Shown: positions 43,879-51,817 of the stretch, in pieces
Numbering within the stretch: the stretch's first letter is position 1
Layout of the letters: each line of letters opens with the position of its first letter
From: JBCBSS01 sp039819065
GTDB taxonomy: Bacteria; Bacteroidota; Bacteroidia; Cytophagales; Cyclobacteriaceae
Direction: 5' to 3'
NCBI GenBank assembly: GCA_039819065.1
Contig: JBCBSS010000037.1
Location: 1-53,818, forward strand
Length of the DNA: 53,818 bases
Program-made: the position numbers and the translations under genes
Notes under the pieces: model-generated
Told to the model about the DNA's origin: nothing
The model's database searches: none
The model's input: the letters and a program-made list of their open reading frames with translations, nothing else

Positions 43879-45948
43879 TTACTCATTCTGATTAACCACC
43901 ACCTGTGGCTTAACCGATTCCTTAAGCAATTCAAATTCAGCTGATAGTATAGAGATTTCATCTTGCAACTGTTTTCTCTCCTCCACCGCTTCAGTAACGT
44001 CATATGCTACTTTTACTATCTTAACCAGTTCGCCATCCTTCAATACCGGCGAATAATTCCCTTTAATCCAAATCTTACTTCCCGATTTAGTTAACCTGAC
44101 AAACTCGCCCTCAGCTGTTTGACCTTGCTTCAATTTACTCCACAAATTAACATGCGTATTAGACTGTCGATCTTCATGAGGCAAGAATATGTCATGGTGT
44201 TGCCCTAAAATGTCTTCTCTCTCATACCCCAATAGTCTTAAGAAATTATCATTGGCATTCATGATTTTTCCATCAGGCTCAAATTCTACAGTTGATAAAG
44301 AAACATCAAGTGCGTTCAATGTGCCCTCTACCCTTGATTTCCTCCTATCCATCTCTTCCTGAGTGGCTGTTAATTCCTCAAGATTCTGACGCATCTCTTC
44401 CTCTTGTGAACGTAACATTTCAGATTGTGCCTGAGATTGCTCCAATAGTTCGTTAGTTCTTTCATTGATTCGTACCCTCGAAAATGTAGCCGCAATATTC
44501 TCAGCTAGCTTCTCAACAAAGCCGATTTGGTATGCTTCAAGTATCTCAAAAGAAGCCAGTTCTATTACACCCAATACTTCCGAATGAGACTTAATCGGTA
44601 CAATTAATATACTTCTTGGGTTTGCTTGGCCTAAACCTGAGGTGATGGTGATATAGTCTTCTGGTACATCAGTTAGAAATACAGTTTCTTCTTCTCGCCA
44701 TGCCTGTCCAATCAACCCCTCTCCCAGAGGTATTTTCCTATCAACATATTTCTTTCTACCCCAAGCGTGACATGAAGCTAACTCCAAATATGGCTGATCT
44801 TCCGAGTCACCAAGTACAAACATTGCTCCTTGATTCACTTTCATGTAGCTTATCAAACCTCCAATCACCTGAGAAGATAGCTCATTGATATTGTCCCCTC
44901 CATTGTACAAAAGGTCAGAGAATTTGGCTATACCTTCGTTCACCCAAGATCGCTTCTTTCCTTCTTCAAAAGACTTACTCAAATTAAGCCTCATATTGAT
45001 CAATGATTGTCCCAGTTTATCTTGTTCACTCAAAGGCTCATACTGTACGTCATAGTTGCCTGTACCAACCTCTTCAGCAAAATCCGATTTCAAACGTAGG
45101 TTATCAGATAATTGATTTATGGCATTTCCTATCATACCCACCTCATCGTGAGCCACGTGGTCAACTCGGTGGTTCAAATCACCTACAGCCAATTGCTCGG
45201 AAACATTAGAAACTTGTTTTAGGGGTTTTGTCACATACTTATTGAGTATGAGATAGCCCGAGGAAATGATTAGTAGGTTTACCAGAAGCAACACCAGTAA
45301 TATATTGCCTAACGTTTCCTGCCCATCCCTACTTTCCTTCACATACATCTTTACCAGCCTATTGTTCCTACTCATCATGGATGCAGCATTATTCTCGATA
45401 AATTGGATCGCACTAAGCATTTTTGGGTTGCTTATTTGAGTAGTAATCTCTTTTTCCACAGCACTACTGTCACTAGCAAGTACGATGGCAGTATACGTCG
45501 AATCGATAAAGGGCGGCTCCATTAGAATGACTTCAGCTTGTTGTTTGTAATCTTGCCAAAGCTCCTCCGCAAGAATCAAAGTAGGAAGCACTCGTTCACT
45601 GGTTGGCGGGACAGACCGTTCTGTGCTCAGACCTGGCACCAATCCACCCTCTTTAATAATAGCCAAGGATTGGTCATGCAAATCGATTACCTTCTTAAGC
45701 TCAGATTTTACCTGGTTATTCCCTTTGCTGACCATCTCCGAATAGAAAGCAATTTGCTGGGAAAGTGATCTATTTCTACCAGACGTATCGATCACAAAAC
45801 TGTCAGAGGTTTGTTGACTTCGAAAGTGTTTGACCAGTAAATAATTGAAAAATGCGTTAATAGTGAACAGCAGAAAAAAAATCCCCACCTTTCTGTTCAC
45901 TCCTAAATCTCTGAATCGCCATTCACGCATATTGTTTAAGGTTTTCAT
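43879..45948 (-). CDS. Membrane sensor: PilJ-like N-terminus, HAMP, GAF and PAS domains, no output domain
   Basis: A 689-residue protein. TM1 lies at about 23-42. A periplasmic region begins DTSGRNRSLSQQIAFYSEMV and resembles the PilJ/NarX-type sensing helix. TM2 is at about 213-235. HAMP (LKQVSNVSEQLAVGDLNHRV) starts near 240. A GAF domain at about 335-490 includes SILIVPIKSHSEVLGVIELA. A coiled coil is followed by a PAS domain at about 555-665 (MNANDNFLRLLGYEREDILG and a PAC-like tail). No histidine kinase, GGDEF, EAL or methyl-accepting domain follows, and the chain ends 25 residues after the PAS segment. It presumably signals through partner proteins. No response regulator is adjacent. 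The leader has an attenuator-like structure. Confidence 0.85.
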   Translation of the reverse strand: MKTLNNMREWRFRDLGVNRKVGIFFLLFTINAFFNYLLVKHFRSQQTSDSFVIDTSGRNRSLSQQIAFYSEMVSKGNNQVKSELKKVIDLHDQSLAIIKEGGLVPGLSTERSVPPTSERVLPTLILAEELWQDYKQQAEVILMEPPFIDSTYTAIVLASDSSAVEKEITTQISNPKMLSAIQFIENNAASMMSRNNRLVKMYVKESRDGQETLGNILLVLLLVNLLIISSGYLILNKYVTKPLKQVSNVSEQLAVGDLNHRVDHVAHDEVGMIGNAINQLSDNLRLKSDFAEEVGTGNYDVQYEPLSEQDKLGQSLINMRLNLSKSFEEGKKRSWVNEGIAKFSDLLYNGGDNINELSSQVIGGLISYMKVNQGAMFVLGDSEDQPYLELASCHAWGRKKYVDRKIPLGEGLIGQAWREEETVFLTDVPEDYITITSGLGQANPRSILIVPIKSHSEVLGVIELASFEILEAYQIGFVEKLAENIAATFSRVRINERTNELLEQSQAQSEMLRSQEEEMRQNLEELTATQEEMDRRKSRVEGTLNALDVSLSTVEFEPDGKIMNANDNFLRLLGYEREDILGQHHDIFLPHEDRQSNTHVNLWSKLKQGQTAEGEFVRLTKSGSKIWIKGNYSPVLKDGELVKIVKVAYDVTEAVEERKQLQDEISILSAEFELLKESVKPQVVVNQNE

Positions 45949-45973
45949 GTTTCATGGGTTTGAATACGTAGCT

Positions 45974-46020
45974 AAAAAATTGGGCTTCACATAGCGAAGC
46001 CTGCTTCTAGGCTAAAAAAA
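45974..46020 (-). promoter_or_regulatory. Attenuator-like leader structure of the sensor gene
   Basis: Reading the minus strand, a T7 run is followed by AGCCT...AGGCT (46013-46009 with 46002-45998). The second arm overlaps the hairpin GGCTTC-GCTATGT-GAAGCC (46001-45983), which is followed by CAA and a T6 run (45979-45974). The two helices are mutually exclusive, like an antiterminator and a terminator, and lie 26-65 bases before the sensor ATG. The stems are short, so this may be chance. Confidence 0.35.
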
Positions 46021-46281
46021 CTGTACGCTAGCATAGTGGGAACATAAGGTTTATACCATTGTTACAGAACGACTTCATTGGAATACATCTGCACTACTGG
46101 CTTTTGTGTAAGTTTTGAGTTGAGTTAAGTGACCCTTCAGATTTAGAGAGCCTAAGACCGATGTTATTATTAACTAAGTAGACCTGTATAGGGGCAGTAT
46201 CTGACCATAAATTGATCATAAGTAGTATTAGAGGGAACCTTATACTTTTATTTGATCAGTAATATTTCCTCGTTCTTCGAA

Positions 46282-46325
46282 TTACTGTCACATTTTGTTT
46301 AATCTTTTACCAAATACGACAGTAA
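46282..46325. repeat. Imperfect inverted repeat upstream of pcm
   Basis: TTACTGTC (46282-46289) and GACAGTAA (46318-46325) pair perfectly. The inner bases (ATTTTG with CAAAT) extend the dyad imperfectly. It may be a regulator site or an RNA hairpin; there is no T tract. Confidence 0.35.
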
Positions 46326-46522
46326 AGTGTACTTCCATCCTACCCTCAATTAGCAATGTGCCATGAGAAAAATAGCCTGATAGAGTCCGATATGAGATAT
46401 TGAAAAAGTTGGCTTTTACTTTTCCCTGAAGAATTTAATAACAGATCATTTGTGAAGCATGTGAGCAGTGTTAACGACACTTTTTTAACTACCTTAGTTG
46501 CTTTGTTTAAGCAGTGACGCTG

Positions 46523-47182
46523 ATGTTGGAGGATAGTTACAGGCATAAGGGTATGCGAAAAGCCCTTGTTAAAACCCTTAGAACAAAGGGTATATCTGAT
46601 CAAAAGGTACTTGAAGCAATTGGTAAAGTACCTCGCCATTATTTTTTCGATAAGGCATTCTTAGAACATGCCTATCAGGACAAGGCCTTCCCTATCGGAG
46701 AAAAACAGACGATTTCACAACCTTACACGGTAGCCTTTCAATCAGAAAAACTGCACGTATCACCAAATGACAAAGTTTTAGAAATCGGAACCGGGTCAGG
46801 TTATCAGGCTTGTGTGCTACTAGAACTTGGCGTCAAGGTATATACTATTGAGTATAACAAGAAGCTCCATGATAAAGTGAAGCGCTTTTTACCCTCTATG
46901 GGATATAAACCTCGTTTTTTCCACGGAGATGGCACCAAGGGACTCCCGGCCTTTGCACCATTCGACAGAATTATAGTGACCGCAGGGGCGCCATCAATAC
47001 CCCCCAGTTTAGTCACCCAACTGAAGGTTGGTGGTAAGATGATCATACCGGTTGGTGATGGGAAAAAGCAGAAAATGATCCTCTTAACAAAAGAGCGAGG
47101 CAATAGGTTAATAAAAGAAGAATTCGATTATTTTAGCTTTGTGCCTTTGTTGGGCGAAGAGGGCTGGGGTCAGCAAAGATAA
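46523..47182 (+). CDS. pcm: Protein-L-isoaspartate O-methyltransferase
   Basis: A 219-residue SAM-dependent enzyme that methylates abnormal isoaspartyl residues in aged proteins. The N-terminal part VLEAIGKVPRHYFFDKAFLE is the typical PCMT lead. Then come GEKQTISQPYTVAF, the SAM-binding motif I VLEIGTGSGYQACVL (about residues 88-102) and RIIVTAGAPSIPPSLVTQL. The frame opens at a GTG (46514), but the ATG at 46523 is a better start. The gene follows a long non-coding stretch and precedes a thioesterase gene by 20 bases. Confidence 0.94.
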   Translation: MLEDSYRHKGMRKALVKTLRTKGISDQKVLEAIGKVPRHYFFDKAFLEHAYQDKAFPIGEKQTISQPYTVAFQSEKLHVSPNDKVLEIGTGSGYQACVLLELGVKVYTIEYNKKLHDKVKRFLPSMGYKPRFFHGDGTKGLPAFAPFDRIIVTAGAPSIPPSLVTQLKVGGKMIIPVGDGKKQKMILLTKERGNRLIKEEFDYFSFVPLLGEEGWGQQR

Positions 47183-47202
47183 ACCCACAATCAACTTACC
47201 AA

Positions 47203-47739
47203 ATGTCAAAGAAAAAGAAATTAGTTAAAGAGTCTTGTGTCACTATGACCGAATTGGTATTACCTAATGATACTAATACCTTGAATAACTTAATGGGAGG
47301 TAGATTGATGCATTGGATGGATATCGTTTCTGCCATTGCTGCCCAAAAGCATTCTAATAGAATCGTTGTAACTGCTTCCGTAGATAATGTCTCATTTTCT
47401 AATTCTATACAACTCGGCAATGTGGTGACGTTATACGCTCAGGTCACACGGTCATTTAATTCTTCCATGGAGGTATATATAAAAGTACAGGGAGAAGATA
47501 TACCGAGTAGTAAGAAATTCATGAGCAATAGCGCCTTCTTTACTTTTGTGGCAGTAGATCAGACGGGTAGGCCTATTGATGTGCCAGAAGCCGTGCCAGA
47601 GACAGATGAAGAAAAAGAGCTCTATGCTGGTGCGCTAAGAAGGAGACAACTTAGGCTTGTTCTCGCAAAAAGAATGAAACCTGAAGATGCCACAGAACTT
47701 AAATCAATATTCAACATTGAAGACGACAAGGAGAAATGA
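47203..47739 (+). CDS. Acyl-CoA thioesterase, hotdog fold
   Basis: A 178-residue cytosolic hotdog-domain protein. The key segments are MTELVLPNDTNTLNNLMGG, LMHWMDIVSAIAAQKHSNR with the conserved helix and acidic residue, and VDNVSFSNSIQLGNVVTLYA. This matches the YciA/BACH-like group that hydrolyses acyl-CoA to free acid and CoA. The C-terminal helix (about 145-178) is a short extension ending in Asp/Lys residues. The acyl chain preference is unknown. Its stop overlaps the next start by 4 bases (ATGA). Confidence 0.9.
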   Translation: MSKKKKLVKESCVTMTELVLPNDTNTLNNLMGGRLMHWMDIVSAIAAQKHSNRIVVTASVDNVSFSNSIQLGNVVTLYAQVTRSFNSSMEVYIKVQGEDIPSSKKFMSNSAFFTFVAVDQTGRPIDVPEAVPETDEEKELYAGALRRRQLRLVLAKRMKPEDATELKSIFNIEDDKEK

Positions 47740-48260
47740 CAGAGGATCAGGCTTTATTACCCCTTTTCATCAATGAAGAGTTGTATTTGATAAAAGGTGA
47801 AACTACCCCTAGCGCAACCGAATATACTTCTCAAGAGGAAGAAGAACCCCAAGAACTGGTTGAAGAACCAGAAGAAAAGTCAATAGCACTTAAGTATAAA
47901 GGTGAAAACCAGAAATCAATTTTGATACTGGTAGAATATGAGAGCTACGAATTCTTGCATGCCGACCAAGAAACCTTACTTGTCAAAATATTAGCTGCTG
48001 TTCAGCTTACCCTTGCCGATGTGGCCGTGGTCAATATGGCAGCTACGGATGTTGAGCAAATGCATACATTGAACTGGCAATATGTCATTTCTTTTGGTGT
48101 CAAAAATGAGGAAATCTTTCCGGCGCCGGATAAAATGTACGATATGGTGCTTGAACAAGATAAAAAAATGATCTTATGCGATCCTTTGCATGAAATAGGA
48201 CTTGATAATGACAAGAAAAGAAACCTTTGGTCATGCCTGAAAAGCACTTTTTTAGGCTAA
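47736..48260 (+). CDS. Hypothetical acidic protein, possibly DNA polymerase III psi-like
   Basis: A 174-residue cytosolic protein without a signal peptide. The frame is coupled by a 4-base overlap to the thioesterase gene. After FINEELYLIKGE comes a Glu/Pro-rich linker (about 32-50), then strand-helix segments ILILVEYESYEFLHADQETL, LLVKILAAVQLTLADVAVVN and a closing LCDPLHEI...KKRNLWSCLKSTFLG. The last pattern, an L-x-x-L turn, a Lys-Arg pair and LW before a terminal helix, recalls the C-terminus of E. coli HolD (psi). The middle resembles its L-x-x-V segment. This is a weak similarity from memory only and may be chance. I assign no function. Confidence 0.7.
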   Translation: MTEDQALLPLFINEELYLIKGETTPSATEYTSQEEEEPQELVEEPEEKSIALKYKGENQKSILILVEYESYEFLHADQETLLVKILAAVQLTLADVAVVNMAATDVEQMHTLNWQYVISFGVKNEEIFPAPDKMYDMVLEQDKKMILCDPLHEIGLDNDKKRNLWSCLKSTFLG

Positions 48261-48302
48261 TTCGGACGCAAAACCTCACCATATCTAGTTTCTTCTTTTT
48301 TA

Positions 48303-48333
48303 TTTTAAAATAGTACACGTTATTCTATCTTTG
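48303..48333 (+). promoter_or_regulatory. Promoter of hppA
   Basis: TTTT at 48303-48306, 19 bases, then TATCTTTG at 48326-48333, an exact -7 match. The predicted transcript start near 48338 leaves a leader of about 74 bases before the ATG at 48412. Confidence 0.6.
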
Positions 48334-48348
48334 CCGAAGCTTTTTAGA

Positions 48349-48377
48349 AACCACACTTGGTAAGTGTGGTTTTCATT
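48349..48377 (+). terminator. Hairpin with T-rich tail in the hppA leader
   Basis: AACCACACTT and AAGTGTGGTT form a perfect 10-base stem with a 3-base loop, followed by TTCATTT. It lies after the hppA promoter and 35 bases before the ATG. It could end the upstream operon (89 bases after its stop) or act as a leader attenuator of hppA. Confidence 0.6.
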
Positions 48378-48411
48378 TATTACGAGAAACTAAAGAATAA
48401 TTTAAGTCAGT

Positions 48412-50628
48412 ATGGATAGTATTATTTACGTCATTCCAGCCCTAGGGGTAGTCGGCTTGGTCATTATGATCGTCAAGTCAATTTGGGTATCTAAACAAGA
48501 TGCCGGTGACGATAAAATGGCAGAGCTTGCCGGTCACATCTCCAAAGGCGCTATGGCCTTCCTTAGGGCAGAATGGAAGGTTCTCACCTACTTTGTAATT
48601 ATTGCCGGATTGTTATTAGCCTATTCAGGTGAAATGGTTGAAACCTCAAGTTGGGTCATCGCCATATCCTTCGTTATTGGAGCAGTACTTTCTGCATTGG
48701 CCGGATGGATCGGCATGAACATCGCCACCAAAGCCAATGTAAGGACCACACAAGCAGCCAGAACAAGCTTATCTAAAGCATTAAGCGTATCTTTTTCAGG
48801 AGGAACAGTAATGGGTCTTGGAGTAGCTGGTCTCGCCGTTCTCGGTATTGGAAGCCTTTTCATTGTTTTCTACAATATGTATGTACTAAGCACTCAAGGC
48901 AATGTCAACGGTCTTGAAATGGAAAGAGCATTGGAAGTATTGGCTGGGTTCTCTTTAGGGGCAGAATCTATTGCATTGTTCGCTAGAGTGGGCGGTGGTA
49001 TTTATACTAAAGCAGCTGACGTTGGAGCAGATTTAGTAGGTAAAGTTGAAGCTGGTATTCCAGAAGATGATCCTAGAAACCCAGCAACTATCGCAGATAA
49101 CGTAGGTGATAATGTAGGTGACGTAGCAGGAATGGGAGCTGATCTTTTTGGTTCTTATGTAGCTACTATATTGGCTACTATGGTTTTAGGACGAGAAATA
49201 GCTTCAAATGATGAATTTGGTGGTATAGCCCCAATACTTCTACCCATGCTAATTGCAGGTTTGGGATTAGTTTTCTCTGCCATAGGCACATTATTCGTGC
49301 GTGTCAAGAATGAAAACGACAGTGTTCAAAGAGCGTTGAACATTGGTAACTGGTCTTCCATCATATTGACCGTAATAGCCTCTTACTTCCTTGTAGATTG
49401 GATGCTTCCTGAAAACCTTTCGATAAGAGGATTTGAATTCACCTCTATCAATGTGTTCTGGGCAATCTTTACTGGTTTAATTGTAGGTGCTCTTATGAGT
49501 ATCATTACTGAATACTATACCGCTATGGGCAAGAGGCCTGTCAAGAACATTGTAAAGCAATCTTCAACTGGAGATGCCACCAATATCATCGGTGGACTTT
49601 CTATGGGAATGGAGTCTACTGTATTACCCATTTTAGTATTGGCCGCTGGAATCGTAGTTTCCCATTCTTTCGCTGGTTTATATGGAGTGGCAATCGCCGC
49701 AGCAGGTATGATGGCTACTACCGCCATGCAATTAGCGATTGATGCATTCGGTCCTATCGCAGATAACGCCGGTGGTATTGCAGAAATGACTGGTCTACCT
49801 GAAGAAGTGCGCGACAGAACTGACAACCTAGATGCAGTAGGAAATACCACAGCAGCGACTGGTAAAGGTTTCGCGATTGCTTCCGCTGCCTTGACTGCCT
49901 TGGCACTATTCGCAGCCTTCGTAGGTATAGCAGGAATTGATAGAATTGATATATATAAAGCGCCTGTACTAGCCGCTCTTTTTGTTGGCGGTATGATACC
50001 GTTTATTTTCTCATCCCTGGCCATAGCAGCTGTAGGTAGAGCAGCCATGGACATGGTAAATGAGGTAAGAAGACAATTCAAGGAAATACCAGGTATCATG
50101 GAATATAAAGCCAAGCCTGAATACGAAAAGTGTGTGGACATATCCACCAAAGCTTCTATCAGAGAAATGCTTCTTCCTGGTGCTATTGCACTGATCGTAC
50201 CTGCTGCAGTTGGTTTTGGTTTTCAGGGTGTTTTTGAGGATACATCTTCAGCCGAGATCTTAGGAGGTCTTTTGGCAGGTATTACCGTTTCTGGAGTACT
50301 AATGGGAATGTTTCAAAACAACGCTGGAGGTGCTTGGGATAATGCCAAAAAATCCTTTGAAAAAGGGGTTGAAATAGATGGCAAAATGGAATACAAGGGG
50401 TCAGGGCCACACAAAGCTTCCGTAACAGGTGATACAGTAGGTGACCCATTCAAGGACACTTCAGGTCCTTCAATGAACATTTTGATCAAGCTTACTTCAA
50501 TTGTGGCTTTGATCATTGCACCACACATCGCCGTTAAAAAATCAGATCACCATGCCAAAACCGACAATGATGTAGTTAAGGAGATTAAGGCAGAGGTGGT
50601 TGAACCAATCATTAAGGAAATAAAATAA
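48412..50628 (+). CDS. hppA: Membrane-bound pyrophosphatase (ion-pumping), K+-stimulated type
   Basis: A 738-residue integral membrane enzyme with about 16 helices that hydrolyses pyrophosphate and pumps H+ or Na+ across the inner membrane. The substrate signatures are present: DVGADLVGKVEAGIPEDDPR, NPATIADNVGDNVGDVAG and the later DNAGGIAEMTGLPEEVR. In the GNTTAATGKGFAIASAA stretch the position that is Lys in K+-independent enzymes is Ala, so the protein is predicted to be K+-stimulated. Na+ versus H+ pumping cannot be settled without alignment. A hydrophilic C-terminal tail (about 710-738) is Lys/Glu-rich. It is monocistronic, with its own promoter, leader hairpin and terminator. Confidence 0.95.
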   Translation: MDSIIYVIPALGVVGLVIMIVKSIWVSKQDAGDDKMAELAGHISKGAMAFLRAEWKVLTYFVIIAGLLLAYSGEMVETSSWVIAISFVIGAVLSALAGWIGMNIATKANVRTTQAARTSLSKALSVSFSGGTVMGLGVAGLAVLGIGSLFIVFYNMYVLSTQGNVNGLEMERALEVLAGFSLGAESIALFARVGGGIYTKAADVGADLVGKVEAGIPEDDPRNPATIADNVGDNVGDVAGMGADLFGSYVATILATMVLGREIASNDEFGGIAPILLPMLIAGLGLVFSAIGTLFVRVKNENDSVQRALNIGNWSSIILTVIASYFLVDWMLPENLSIRGFEFTSINVFWAIFTGLIVGALMSIITEYYTAMGKRPVKNIVKQSSTGDATNIIGGLSMGMESTVLPILVLAAGIVVSHSFAGLYGVAIAAAGMMATTAMQLAIDAFGPIADNAGGIAEMTGLPEEVRDRTDNLDAVGNTTAATGKGFAIASAALTALALFAAFVGIAGIDRIDIYKAPVLAALFVGGMIPFIFSSLAIAAVGRAAMDMVNEVRRQFKEIPGIMEYKAKPEYEKCVDISTKASIREMLLPGAIALIVPAAVGFGFQGVFEDTSSAEILGGLLAGITVSGVLMGMFQNNAGGAWDNAKKSFEKGVEIDGKMEYKGSGPHKASVTGDTVGDPFKDTSGPSMNILIKLTSIVALIIAPHIAVKKSDHHAKTDNDVVKEIKAEVVEPIIKEIK

Positions 50629-50652
50629 AACTCGATACTTGTAATCAACATA

Positions 50653-50677
50653 AGCTCCTCTTAGAGGGGCTTTTTTT
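50653..50677 (+). terminator. Terminator of hppA
   Basis: AGCTCCTC and GAGGGGCT pair with one G-U and a 3-base loop, followed by seven T and a further T-rich run. Confidence 0.85.
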
Positions 50678-50720
50678 GTTTTTAAAAGTGTAAATTCGGA
50701 ATTCGATAAAACAGATCGTT

Positions 50721-51158
50721 ATGAATTTTAAAACTCTTTCTATCCTTTTCTTTTTATCTTTAATGACGTCGTCTTTGATCGCTCAGGAGACAGTTTTTGG
50801 CAAGTGGAAAACCATTGACGATGAGACTAATGAGGCTAAATCCATTGTTGAAATCTATCAACGCAACGGCAAAGTATACGGTAAGATAGTAAAGCTATTT
50901 AGAAACGCTAATGAAGATCCTGATCCGGTCTGCGATAAATGCCCTAATGATGATCCCCGCAAAGGGAAAAAAATCATTGGCATGGAGATCATGAAAGACA
51001 TGAAGAAGGATGGTAGTAGTTACTCTGGAGGTAAAATTTTGAAACCTGATGAAGGGGATATTTATAAGTGTAAAATTTGGCTGGAAGATGGCAAATTGTA
51101 CGTCAGAGGCTATTGGGGGTTCTTTTACAGAACCCAAGTTTGGGAGAGGGCAAGGTAG
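50721..51158 (+). CDS. DUF2147 exported protein
   Basis: A 145-residue protein with a signal peptide (cut near SLIAQ, residue 22). The mature part begins VFGKWKTIDDETNEAKSIVE, then has the conserved YGKIVKLF, VCDKCPNDDPRKGKKIIGME and LYVRGYWGFFYRTQVWER segments, which are characteristic of DUF2147. The family is predicted to be a small beta barrel of lipocalin-like type, periplasmic, with unknown ligand. The two cysteines of the CDKC segment are conserved-looking. It sits alone after hppA. Confidence 0.88.
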   Translation: MNFKTLSILFFLSLMTSSLIAQETVFGKWKTIDDETNEAKSIVEIYQRNGKVYGKIVKLFRNANEDPDPVCDKCPNDDPRKGKKIIGMEIMKDMKKDGSSYSGGKILKPDEGDIYKCKIWLEDGKLYVRGYWGFFYRTQVWERAR

Positions 51159-51270
51159 GTTTCAACCCCCTAAAAGATCAACTGGACGATGACAGCTGAC
51201 GTACGTCTCGCGTGTATAATTTTTACTGGTTACCATTGAAGAGAAGGTAGTATAAACATCCGAATTCACC

Positions 51271-51810
51271 ATGAAGGACAAAGAGATTTTTGATAAGATT
51301 TGCTGTGGTGATGAAAAGGCGCTGGAATTTCTTTACAAGAAATACTACAGGATGATGACTAAACTTGTCATCTCCAACAGCGGAACTGAACAAGAAGCCA
51401 AGGATATATACCAGGATGCTCTAATAGTATTTTGGCAAAAAGCTACCAGTGGTAATCTTGTCATGACCTCCAAGATCAGCACATACATATATAGTATATG
51501 TCTAAATCTTTGGAGAAAAGAGCTTGATAGGAAGAAGAGACTTTCAAATGAAGAAAAGGATTCGACAGAGTATCAAGACAACGACAAAAAAGAACGAGAG
51601 AAAATTATAAGTCAGTGTATTAACCAACTTGGTGAAACTTGTAAAAGGGTTTTAATGTATTATTATTTTGACGGCCTTTCTATGCAAGATATTGCGGAAA
51701 AGCTCGGATTTGCTAATACTAATACTGCGAAAACCAAGAAATACAAGTGCAAAAAGAAGCTAGATGAGTTGGTAAAAGCACAATATTCCGAAAGTGACTT
51801 TTTAGATTAA
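51271..51810 (+). CDS. ECF-type RNA polymerase sigma factor
   Basis: A 179-residue sigma-70 family protein with only regions 2 and 4, as in ECF sigma factors. Region 2 is seen in YKKYYRMMTKLVISNSG and AKDIYQDALIVFWQKA (about 20-60). Region 4 is at about 110-165, with CKRVLMYYYFDGLSMQDIAE, the helix-turn-helix that contacts the -35 site. It would direct polymerase to a stress or envelope regulon. The next gene, 7 bases downstream, encodes a membrane protein that is the likely anti-sigma factor. Confidence 0.92.
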   Translation: MKDKEIFDKICCGDEKALEFLYKKYYRMMTKLVISNSGTEQEAKDIYQDALIVFWQKATSGNLVMTSKISTYIYSICLNLWRKELDRKKRLSNEEKDSTEYQDNDKKEREKIISQCINQLGETCKRVLMYYYFDGLSMQDIAEKLGFANTNTAKTKKYKCKKKLDELVKAQYSESDFLD

Positions 51811-51817
51811 TTAGCAT

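Larger units (their letters stand above)
45949..46522. other. Long intergenic region between the divergent sensor and pcm genes
   Basis: No gene is supported in these 574 bases. It contains an attenuator-like element near the sensor (45974-46020) and an imperfect inverted repeat (46282-46325), both listed. A -10-like TTGCTTTG lies near 46498-46505 before pcm. The rest shows no clear structure. Confidence 0.6.

Noticed and set aside
46514..46522. GTG start of pcm
   Set aside because: The ATG at 46523 gives a natural N-terminus; the GTG adds only three residues of no known role.
49515..50150. 211-codon open frame antisense to hppA
   Set aside because: It is the complement of a highly conserved membrane protein gene; its Ala/Pro/Ser-rich product is typical of such shadows.
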